From Chloroflexi bacterium UBA4733 (GTDB taxonomy: Bacteria > Chloroflexota > UBA4733), in NCBI GenBank assembly GCA_002404055.1, contig DHIZ01000289.1, positions 6,371-12,590 on the forward strand: a DNA stretch of 6,220 bases, written 5' to 3'. Each line of letters begins with the position of its first letter. Positions within the stretch are counted from its first letter, which is position 1. Below the pieces are notes generated by a model. The model saw only the letters and a list, made by a program, of their open reading frames with translations. It did not search any database and had not been told where the DNA came from. The position numbers were made by a program, and so were the translations under genes. This document shows, piece by piece, positions 1 to 5,044 of this stretch.

Positions 1-285
1 ATCTACCACGGCGTCAAGGAGACCGTGGCCGGCTGCATCTACCGGGTCGGTCTCGCCATGCTCGACCTGAACGAGCCGACGCGCGTCCTGCACCGGCACC
101 CGGACTGGGTCTTCGGGCCGGCGGCGCCCTACGAGCGGGAGGGTGACATACCCAACGCCGTGTTCCCGTGCGGTCTCGTCGTCGACGAAGCGTCCGGCGA
201 CCTGCGCCTCTACTACGGCGCCGCGGATAGCGTCACCGCCGCCGCCGACTTTGAAACCGACGAGATCATCGCCAGCTTGCGATGA
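1..285 (+). CDS. GH130 family beta-mannoside phosphorylase/hydrolase, C-terminal fragment
   Basis: The reading frame is open from base 1 to TGA at 283-285 and gives the last 94 residues; the 5' part lies outside the window. It opens with IYHGV, continues with YRVGLAMLDL and a PTRVLHR segment, then GDIPNAVFPCG and finally LRLYYGAAD. These blocks, in this order and near the C-terminus, are what I recognise from GH130 five-bladed beta-propeller enzymes. Members phosphorolyse or hydrolyse beta-mannosidic bonds (mannosyl-glucose, mannosyl-GlcNAc, mannobiose), releasing mannose 1-phosphate when phosphate is the acceptor. The YHG histidine and the final YGAAD block belong to the conserved active-site architecture of the family. 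No signal peptide can be judged. The substrate cannot be assigned from this fragment. An internal GTG at 25 is just a valine codon, not the start. Confidence 0.87.
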   Translation: MYHGVKETVAGCIYRVGLAMLDLNEPTRVLHRHPDWVFGPAAPYEREGDIPNAVFPCGLVVDEASGDLRLYYGAADSVTAAADFETDEIIASLR

Positions 286-520
286 GCACAATAACGATAC
301 CGCGACTGCGGGACCACTCGTGGACACTCCAGCCAAAAAACGGTGTCGCCGCGCTTTCCTCCTGGCCCCACACTTGCGATGACCCGCCAGTCCTATACGG
401 GATATATGCCGAATCTCCTAACGCAAGGTCCGAATGACAGCAAGACCGTAATTTGGGCCGGATAGGCTCATCTGTCGCATGCGATCTGGCGTCAGGCTAC
501 GCCCGCCTTTAGGAGCGAAT
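286..520. other. Intergenic stretch without a convincing gene
   Basis: About 235 bases separate the GH130 stop from the zinc-ribbon gene. No tRNA-like or repeat structure is visible, and I see no clear intrinsic terminator for GH130. A 51-codon ORF starts at ATG 282, overlapping the GH130 stop as ATGA, and ends with TGA at 435-437. It has several rare ATA codons and much lower third-position GC than the neighbours, so I do not call it. A weak promoter-like pair, ATGACC (379-384), 18 bp, TATATG (403-408), could serve the downstream gene but has only four matches per box. A 10-bp palindrome TCGCATGCGA lies at 475-484. Confidence 0.6.
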
Positions 521-760
521 GTGTTTTTGGAAGAAGAGCGAGAGACACTGTCGCCACCGAGCGACGTCCGCCGTCACACCGGACCCTATAAGTGTTGGCG
601 CTGTGGGCGTTCCGCAGTTGCGCCCGGTCGGTGCCGTCATTGCGGTCACGCGATTGGGCGCCTTAACCGCCTTCGCTGGTATCGCCGCCTCCGCCGCCGC
701 CTGGCAGGGGAAGGGGGGAAGAGGGGAGGCGAGGGGATGAGGAGTGACGGGGAGCGGTAG
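521..760 (+). CDS. Small basic zinc-ribbon protein, hypothetical
   Basis: This is a 79-residue hypothetical protein. Cysteines 25, 28, 38 and 41 form CxxC-9-CxxC (KCWRCG and CRHCG), a compact zinc ribbon. A strongly basic segment follows, rich in Arg with Trp and Tyr (RLRWYRRLRRRL, about 50-61), which could contact nucleic acid or acidic lipid. The tail, about 62-79, is Gly/Glu/Arg low complexity and is encoded by a G-run repeat, so it may be a late extension. I chose GTG 521 because AGGAG at 511-515 lies 5 nt upstream; an in-frame ATG at 479 has no such site. ATG 519 is only 3 nt from the same site and opens a different frame (MCFWKK) without the cysteines. It converges on the GNAT gene. No function is assigned. 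A chance ORF is possible, but two well-spaced CxxC pairs argue against that. Confidence 0.5.
   Translation: MFLEEERETLSPPSDVRRHTGPYKCWRCGRSAVAPGRCRHCGHAIGRLNRLRWYRRLRRRLAGEGGKRGGEGMRSDGER
707..736 (+). repeat. G-quadruplex-type motif (four runs of at least four G)
   Basis: G runs lie at 707-710, 713-718, 723-726 and 733-736, separated by 2, 4 and 6 bases. This satisfies the usual G-quadruplex pattern with one run to spare in length. The motif is on the coding strand of the zinc-ribbon gene and encodes its Gly/Glu/Arg tail. In mRNA it could pause translation or transcription near the 3' end. Whether it folds is not known; the pattern itself is directly visible. Confidence 0.65.
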
Positions 761-794
761 GGCGGTCGCACCAGGAACCCCGTCCCTCATCCCC
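733..794. terminator. Imperfect G/C-rich inverted repeat between convergent genes, possible bidirectional terminator
   Basis: The left arm 733-752 (GGGGATGAGG, then GACGGGG after a 3-base insertion) is complementary to the right arm 778-794 (CCCCGTCCCTCATCCCC). The arms flank about 25 bases. They sit between the stop of the zinc-ribbon gene (760) and the stop of the GNAT gene (803), where a shared terminator would be expected. There is no T tract on either side, so it is not a canonical intrinsic terminator; it could instead be a dispersed intergenic repeat. CCCCTAT/CCCCTA at 791-803 is a short tandem extension of the right arm. Confidence 0.35.
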
Positions 795-800
795 TATCCC

Positions 801-3800
801 CTACAGCAAGACGGCGGCGCGTAGGGCGCTGTACGCTCCTGCTTCCGCCTGATTCTGGGCCAGCGCCAGGTAGGCCAGGGCGCTCTGTTCGCTGTGTGGG
901 TGCAACAGAAAGCCGGCGCGGAGTCCTATGTGGGCGCCGAGGTTGCCCCAATCGAGCGCCTCTACTGTGCTGTCGATGTCGGCGGCCCCGGCCACGAGCG
1001 CGATGGTGCGTCCATCACGCGGGTTTCTGGCGGCTGCCCAACCATCGGTGCGGACGCCGATGGTACGTTGGATACGCCGTAGCCGCCGTTCCCCGTCCGG
1101 GTCGAGCAGCAGCTCCGCGTCGGCGGTCGAACCGCCGGGTTGGAGGTAGGCAACCAGCACAGCATCGACGGGCAACGTGGCGCTTGTGTGGTTGCGCAGC
1201 GTGAGACGCAGCGCCAGCAGGTTGCTACCGGCCAGCGTCAGGTAGGTCGCCTGCAGCTCCAGGCCACGTAGCCCGTGTGACTGCAATGTGCTCCCCACGG
1301 TAACGCCTTGCCACCGCCGCCCGTCATGGCCGGCTGCGTCCGCCGGTTCTATGGTGAAGCGGTCCTGATAGAGGCGACCAGGGTCCGGGAAGTGCCCCAC
1401 GCCGGGTCGATACACGGCGGCGTAGATGCCGCCGTACCAGGGGCGCATCCAGCCAAATTCGCGAGGCTCGGGGAAGGCGCTCAGTAAATGGTTGACGCCG
1501 TCGGCAAGTGTTTCCAGGGCGATGATGCTGCCCAGGAACTGCGGCGCCACCCGGAAGCGCATGAAGCCGTTGGCGACGGTCCACACCGGCTGCCCGGCCT
1601 GCTCCCCTACGGTCACGGTCACACCGCCCGCGTGTTCCCCAAGGTCGAGCAAGGCGCCGGCGAAGACCTGCTGTTGCAGGCGTTCGGAGCGAAAGGTGGC
1701 GCGCACGGCGGCCGCTGCCGGCCGGCGCTCGGCGTGGCGCACGCGCACGGCCACCGCCTGGTCATGACCGAGGCGAAGGCCGACGATGTCGGTGTATGGC
1801 GGCTCGACGGTCCAACCGGCGGGCGCCTCCCATTCCACCCGGCCTGGGAGCTCGGCGCTCGCCACGCTGCTCAAGGTGAGCTCGCCGGCTGCGGCGGCCA
1901 CCACCACTGCCGGCGTGGCTACATTGGTGAGCGTCAATGCCTCACGAGGCGTCGGCATGCGCTCGGATGCGTCGGGCGCGATCCGGTGACGCCAGAGTTT
2001 GCGCACAGTGGTGCGGTCGCCGGGGCCGGCGTACAGGTAGGCCGGTGGCAGCAGGCGGCGCTCACCCGGCTGCAGCTCGCCAGTGTCTTGCTTCAGGTCG
2101 GCCAGTCCCCAGCCCGAGGGCTGGATGCGCGAAGCCTCCGACCAGAATAGGCCGGCGACATTGCCCTCGCCTTCGCGGGCTATCCATGTCTCTACAAAGG
2201 TCGCTGGCGTCTGTAGACTCAGGTCGCTCCAGTCGGGGAACTCCGGCAGCGACGTGGCGATCAAGCCATAGGCGCTGGGCAGCACCAGCGTCGGCATGTT
2301 GTCGCCTGCCCAGGACTCCAGCCCGGCCTGAGCAGCCAGGGGGCTGTCACCGACGTTCGTCACCGCCGTCGCCAGGCGCAGCAATCCCCCGCTCGTCAGG
2401 TGCAACTCGTGTTCCACAACGGCCTGCGGCAGGTGGGGGGTTGCCCCACGCATGTGTACCGTCATGCCGCCTTTGGTTCGCTCAAAGGTGGCTTCGTGGA
2501 CGACGCGCGACTGCGCCGTCCAGGAGAAGGGGGGACCAGCCAGCAGGCGAGCGCCGCCCAGATGCGCGCCGCTGGCGGCGTCCTCCAAGGAGCAGCCGCC
2601 GCCGCGCAATTCGACGATCAGCCGGTGCGTCGACGTTTCCAGCCGCACTTCGCGGTTTTGCACGTCGCGTTCCGTGTGGAACGACGTTGGCGCGTCGGTT
2701 GCAAAGCCGAGGATCTCTCCCGGCAACAGCGACGGCAACGGCAGCTCCAGCGCCGCCAGCTCGATGATCTCTGCACCCACGGTCACCGTCGCACGAATCG
2801 CCAGCGCCTGCACGCCGCTTTCGGTTGCGCGCAGACGAACGTCGGCGCCCCCGTAGCTCTGGGCGGCCAGCGCGATGGCCGGCGGCGCCATGCCATCCGG
2901 TCCTTCGATCAACAGCCCCGCCGACGGCGCCAGACGGAGGTCGACCGTCGCCGTCTCATCCAGATGGTTCTGCAACTGCAGCGTCACCGTGCGCGCCTGG
3001 CCGGTCAGCAGGCTAACCCGGCGCGGCAGCAGGCGGATTTCCACCGGCTGGTTGACCTGTACGCCCGTTTCCAGGCGCACCGGCAAGCCGTCGATGAGGA
3101 ACAGCGACTCCACGTGCGGCGCCGGCTGGCCAGGGGCCGGAGGTTGGTAGTCGGCATCGGCGGTGAGCACCGCTTCCGCCGTATACCGGTCCGTGACGGT
3201 GACGGTCTCCTCCTTCTGGAGGTGGAGTCCCTGGCCGGCGCTGGCCAGCAGTGTGAGGTTGAGCGGCTGTCCGCTGCGATTCTCTACTTCCCATGTCACG
3301 GTTCGTGACCGCCCGATGGCTAACTGGCGGTCGTCGACGTGGCAGGCAAGGCGCCAACGTTCCGTCTCCAGGGCGGTCAGGCCCCGGGCGGTGGCGTCGA
3401 TCGTCGCCTTCACAAAGCGAGCGCCGGCGCGGAACTCGTAGGGGTAGACGCGCATCTTGCCGTCCAGGACGAGGTCTTCCTGCACCGAAAGTTGGCGCAC
3501 CTGCGTCTGATACCAATCCGCCTGCTCCCAAAAGTCGGCAAGGGCCGGGATGCGCAAGAGCAAGGGGAGGTAGTTCTCCATGTGGACTGACGATTCCGGC
3601 ACCCAGTAGTAGCCGCTCTTCTTGTAGAGCGGCACTGCTTTCATGTTGCCCTGCCAGGTGTGCAGGTCGACGCGGCGGTAGCCAAGGTCCAGGCAGCGCT
3701 GCAGGGCGGCCTTCAGCAGGTCGCGTCCGTGGCCGCGGCCGTGGAAGCGTGTGGCGGCGTTGAGCAAGCCGACGTAACCGGCCAGCCCCACTTCACCGGG

Positions 3801-4064
3801 GTACTCGTAGAACGAGCAATAGCCGGCGGCCTCTTTGCCCTCCCAGGAAAGGAAGGTAGCGAGCGGCTGGCGGCTGGACTGCATATCCAGCACCTTTTCC
3901 ACGGTCCAGGGCGTGCCGTCACCGAAGCCGTCCGGCCAGCCTTCGTTGCTGCCTTCGAACATAGCCGCAACCGCGGCGGCGTCCTCCGGGCGAAACTCCG
4001 TGATGCGCCGCTCGCCCCGTGTGGCGGCGGCGGTGCGCTGTGGCGCGTCAATCGTCAGGGTCAC
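801..4064 (-). CDS. Large GNAT-domain protein with about 900-residue beta-rich C-terminal region
   Basis: The gene encodes 1087 residues with no signal peptide or membrane segment, so it is probably cytoplasmic. Residues about 19-156 form a GNAT N-acetyltransferase domain. The acetyl-CoA loop RFHGRGHGRDLLKAAL is at 106-121, and NMKAVPLYKKSGY at 140-152 is the usual C-terminal GNAT block. A linker follows. Then come Ig/CARDB-like beta-sandwich segments (about 240-345, 346-445 and 705-810) and two regions (about 468-690 and 825-1086) whose alternating beta pattern suggests galactose-mutarotase-like supersandwich folds. The fold assignments beyond GNAT are inference. The acceptor is unknown; a sugar or sugar-linked amine is conceivable. 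The start is GTG 4064 because AGGAGG (4074-4079) lies 9 nt upstream. The frame stays open to ATG 4160, but those codons run through an intrinsic terminator. ATG 4082 is a weaker alternative (1093 residues). The gene converges on the zinc-ribbon gene and diverges from the Uma2 gene. Confidence 0.92.
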   Translation of the reverse strand: MTLTIDAPQRTAAATRGERRITEFRPEDAAAVAAMFEGSNEGWPDGFGDGTPWTVEKVLDMQSSRQPLATFLSWEGKEAAGYCSFYEYPGEVGLAGYVGLLNAATRFHGRGHGRDLLKAALQRCLDLGYRRVDLHTWQGNMKAVPLYKKSGYYWVPESSVHMENYLPLLLRIPALADFWEQADWYQTQVRQLSVQEDLVLDGKMRVYPYEFRAGARFVKATIDATARGLTALETERWRLACHVDDRQLAIGRSRTVTWEVENRSGQPLNLTLLASAGQGLHLQKEETVTVTDRYTAEAVLTADADYQPPAPGQPAPHVESLFLIDGLPVRLETGVQVNQPVEIRLLPRRVSLLTGQARTVTLQLQNHLDETATVDLRLAPSAGLLIEGPDGMAPPAIALAAQSYGGADVRLRATESGVQALAIRATVTVGAEIIELAALELPLPSLLPGEILGFATDAPTSFHTERDVQNREVRLETSTHRLIVELRGGGCSLEDAASGAHLGGARLLAGPPFSWTAQSRVVHEATFERTKGGMTVHMRGATPHLPQAVVEHELHLTSGGLLRLATAVTNVGDSPLAAQAGLESWAGDNMPTLVLPSAYGLIATSLPEFPDWSDLSLQTPATFVETWIAREGEGNVAGLFWSEASRIQPSGWGLADLKQDTGELQPGERRLLPPAYLYAGPGDRTTVRKLWRHRIAPDASERMPTPREALTLTNVATPAVVVAAAAGELTLSSVASAELPGRVEWEAPAGWTVEPPYTDIVGLRLGHDQAVAVRVRHAERRPAAAAVRATFRSERLQQQVFAGALLDLGEHAGGVTVTVGEQAGQPVWTVANGFMRFRVAPQFLGSIIALETLADGVNHLLSAFPEPREFGWMRPWYGGIYAAVYRPGVGHFPDPGRLYQDRFTIEPADAAGHDGRRWQGVTVGSTLQSHGLRGLELQATYLTLAGSNLLALRLTLRNHTSATLPVDAVLVAYLQPGGSTADAELLLDPDGERRLRRIQRTIGVRTDGWAAARNPRDGRTIALVAGAADIDSTVEALDWGNLGAHIGLRAGFLLHPHSEQSALAYLALAQNQAEAGAYSALRAAVLL

Positions 4065-4073
4065 TTTGGCAGT

Positions 4074-4079
4074 CCTCCT
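4074..4079 (-). promoter_or_regulatory. Ribosome binding site that fixes the GNAT start
   Basis: AGGAGG on the minus strand, 9 nt upstream of GTG 4064. It lies just after the terminator, which separates it from any upstream start in the same frame and decides in favour of GTG 4064. Confidence 0.8.
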
Positions 4080-4105
4080 CATCCTTTTCAAGGTAGACAG
4101 GGCAC

Positions 4106-4140
4106 AAAAAAGCCGCCGGGTGAGCTTCCCCACCGGCGGC
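4106..4140 (-). terminator. Intrinsic (rho-independent) terminator in the GNAT leader
   Basis: On the minus strand GCCGCCGGTG, an 8-base loop and CACCCGGCGGC form a 10-bp GC-rich stem with one bulged C, followed immediately by TTTTTT (4111-4106). This is a canonical intrinsic terminator. No complete minus-strand gene lies between the promoter and this terminator except the 29-codon leader ORF, and the GNAT ribosome site begins 27 nt beyond the T run. Its only evident role is to stop transcription before the GNAT gene under some condition. Confidence 0.88.
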
Positions 4141-4166
4141 GCAGGCCACGCTAGTGACACTGCCCC

Positions 4167-4256
4167 TTACGGTGCGTCATGCTGGGGGCGCGGCGAGCGG
4201 ACGGGCTGCGATGGGCGTGCCGGTAGGGCGGCGAAGCGTGGCCGATCATGCACCAT
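4167..4256 (-). CDS. Putative leader peptide, 29 residues, Pro/Arg-rich
   Basis: ATG 4256-4254 has AGGAGG 6 nt upstream, the best-spaced ribosome site in the window. The ORF ends in TAA at 4169-4167, 26 nt before the terminator stem. The peptide starts MVHDRPRF and ends PQHDAP; it has 7 Pro and 5 Arg in 29 residues, and Pro is spread through the whole length. Position between a promoter and an intrinsic terminator, with small size and a strong initiation site, is the signature of an attenuator leader peptide. Arg5-Pro6-Arg7 fits the Arg/Lys-X-Arg/Lys pattern of macrolide-dependent arrest, as in ErmDL (MTHSMRLR, from memory). A second frame from ATG 4249, ending at 4151, lacks a well-spaced ribosome site. 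Whether the peptide is made or stalls is not shown by sequence. Confidence 0.5.
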   Translation of the reverse strand: MVHDRPRFAALPARPSQPVRSPRPQHDAP

Positions 4257-4262
4257 TCGTCC

Positions 4263-4268
4263 CCTCCT
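4263..4268 (-). promoter_or_regulatory. Strong ribosome binding site of the leader peptide
   Basis: AGGAGG within GGAAGGAGGGG on the minus strand, 6 nt upstream of ATG 4256. A full anti-Shine-Dalgarno match in the middle of an otherwise noncoding leader is the main evidence that the 29-codon ORF is translated. Confidence 0.65.
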
Positions 4269-4281
4269 TCCCACCGCTACA

Positions 4282-4310
4282 TCGTCACCGCGCAATCGCC
4301 TGGGTGACGA
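4282..4310 (-). repeat. Hairpin near the 5' end of the GNAT leader
   Basis: TCGTCACC and GGTGACGA are perfect 8-base inverted repeats separated by 13 bases. In the transcript they would form a hairpin some 15 nt from the predicted 5' end, just ahead of the leader ribosome site. It could stabilise the RNA 5' end, act as a pause hairpin, or be a DNA operator, since the same symmetry exists in the duplex. Confidence 0.55.
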
Positions 4311-4352
4311 GAACGCTGCACTATCGAACGGGACTATAACCGAGCAATCGCC
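4292..4352. repeat. Nine-base direct repeat across the GNAT promoter
   Basis: GCAATCGCC occurs at 4292-4300 and again at 4344-4352, start to start 52 bp, close to five helical turns. One copy lies in the spacer between the -35 and -10 boxes of the minus-strand promoter, the other in the loop of the 5' hairpin. This spacing would suit a repressor binding two same-face sites, but a chance repeat is possible in GC-rich DNA. Confidence 0.3.
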
Positions 4353-4361
4353 AGGCGTCAA
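4333..4361 (-). promoter_or_regulatory. Sigma70-type promoter of the GNAT gene
   Basis: On the minus strand the -35 box is TTGACG (4361-4356) and the -10 box TATAGT (4338-4333), with a spacer of exactly 17 bp. Each box matches consensus in five of six bases. Transcription should begin near 4325, giving a leader of about 260 nt before GTG 4064. Confidence 0.8.
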
Positions 4362-4381
4362 CCCCCGGCGACAAGCAGAGT

Positions 4382-4404
4382 CACTCAGACGGGAGTGGTA
4401 TAGT
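4382..4404 (+). promoter_or_regulatory. Extended -10 promoter of the Uma2 gene with adjacent inverted repeat
   Basis: TGGTATAGT at 4396-4404 is an extended -10 element (TG, one base, TATAGT) 34 bp before the Uma2 ATG. No good -35 box is seen at the usual distance, which is typical for extended -10 promoters. CACTC (4382-4386) and GAGTG (4393-4397), six bases apart, form an inverted repeat touching the TG element and might be an operator. The promoter is back to back with the GNAT promoter. Confidence 0.5.
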
Positions 4405-4438
4405 CTGCTCCGGCGGGCACACAGAGCGAGGTGGAGCG

Positions 4439-5044
4439 ATGGCAAACAGCACGCTTGCCCCTTGGGCCGAACTGGCTCCCGGCGTCGATCGGCTGTTGAC
4501 CGACGATGACCTCTTGCGCATCAACGACGACAACTGGGCGTATGAGCTCGTCGAAGGGAGACTGGTGCGGATGCCGCCAGCATCGGGGGGCGACTCGTGG
4601 ACAGCCGTCAGCCTGGCCACCGCCATAACGGTGTTCGTGCAGGCGAGGAACCTGGGTCGAGTCACTGGGGCAGATGGTACGTATGTGCTGAGTCAGCCAG
4701 GTGAGCCGATAACTTCTCTGGTACCCGACGTCGCCTTTGTCCGCGAGGGGCGCTACCCGTCGCCGGACTCGCCGGATTTTCGGCGCGCCTGGCACGTCGC
4801 CCCTGATCTGGCGGTCGAAGTCGTTTCCCCCAACCAGTACCGTCCCGAAATGGCCGAGAAGGCGCGGCTCTATCTTGAGGCGGGCGTGCGGTTGCTCTGG
4901 CTCGTCTGGCCGACCTACCGTCAGGTGGATGTTTGGCGTGCAGGGGCGGATCGCCCCGTCGCCACGCTCAACACCGGCGATGTGCTGGATGGTCTGGACG
5001 TGCTGCCGGGCTTCACGTACCCAGTTCGTCGGCTCTTCAGTTAG
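4439..5044 (+). CDS. Uma2 family protein (DUF820, PD-(D/E)XK nuclease fold)
   Basis: The 201-residue length is typical of the Uma2 family (also called DUF820), predicted restriction-endonuclease-like proteins found in many copies in Cyanobacteria, Chloroflexota and Deinococcota; their substrate is unknown. The family landmarks are in order: YELVEGRLV at 35-43 (Glu39), VPDVAFV at 95-101 (Asp97), PDLAVEVVSP at 122-131 (Glu127), and KARLYLEAGVRLLWLV at 141-156 (Lys141). VDVWR and a C-terminal VLPGFTYPVRRLF segment follow. Glu39, Asp97, Glu127 and Lys141 are the expected metal-binding and catalytic residues, so the site looks intact. The start is ATG 4439, preceded by GAGGTGGAG (4428-4436). The downstream membrane-protein gene overlaps its 3' end. 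No signal peptide is seen; a cytoplasmic protein is expected. Confidence 0.94.
   Translation: MANSTLAPWAELAPGVDRLLTDDDLLRINDDNWAYELVEGRLVRMPPASGGDSWTAVSLATAITVFVQARNLGRVTGADGTYVLSQPGEPITSLVPDVAFVREGRYPSPDSPDFRRAWHVAPDLAVEVVSPNQYRPEMAEKARLYLEAGVRLLWLVWPTYRQVDVWRAGADRPVATLNTGDVLDGLDVLPGFTYPVRRLFS

Larger units (their letters stand above)
4065..4325 (-). promoter_or_regulatory. Structured 5' leader of the GNAT gene, putative transcription attenuator
   Basis: The interval between the predicted transcription start (about 4325) and the GTG start is about 261 nt. In transcript order it holds a 5' hairpin (4310-4282), an AGGAGG site (4268-4263), a 29-codon ORF (4256-4167), an intrinsic terminator (4140-4106) and the GNAT ribosome site (4079-4074). 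Alternative pairings are visible. CCCTACCGGC inside the small ORF (4228-4219) can pair with GCCGGTGGG of the terminator's 5' arm with one bulge. GGCCACGC (4243-4236) pairs perfectly with GCGTGGCC (4151-4144). These two pairings cross, so they are alternatives or a pseudoknot. I do not see the conserved T-box TGGNACC or any riboswitch core I know. Attenuation is inferred from layout. Confidence 0.55.

Noticed and set aside
475..484. 10-bp palindrome TCGCATGCGA upstream of the zinc-ribbon gene
   Set aside because: It is too short to stand out in GC-rich DNA and has no second copy in the window; kept only as a note in the gap description.
1488..2150. 220-codon plus-strand ORF antisense to the GNAT gene
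   Set aside because: Low-complexity Gly/Arg/His translation with no motif; explained by codon bias of the opposite strand.
2400..3308. 302-codon plus-strand ORF antisense to the GNAT gene
   Set aside because: The composition is a shadow of the GC-rich minus-strand gene: Arg/Gln-rich, no recognisable domain and no ribosome site. The opposite frame is a continuous 1087-residue protein with a clear GNAT domain.
4151..4249. Second small ORF in the GNAT leader from ATG 4249, with an internal ATG at 4180
   Set aside because: Its ATG lies 13 nt from the AGGAGG site, against 6 nt for ATG 4256, and the internal ATG has no ribosome site.
4065..4325. T-box or known metabolite riboswitch in the GNAT leader
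   Set aside because: The T-box antiterminator core TGGNACC is absent, and I find no match to the conserved cores of TPP, cobalamin, SAM, FMN or lysine riboswitches. The leader-peptide model explains the layout better.
4737..4988. Upstream extension of the membrane-protein frame to a TTG at 4737
   Set aside because: The added residues are an Arg/Pro-rich out-of-frame reading of the conserved Uma2 core and contain no membrane or sorting feature.
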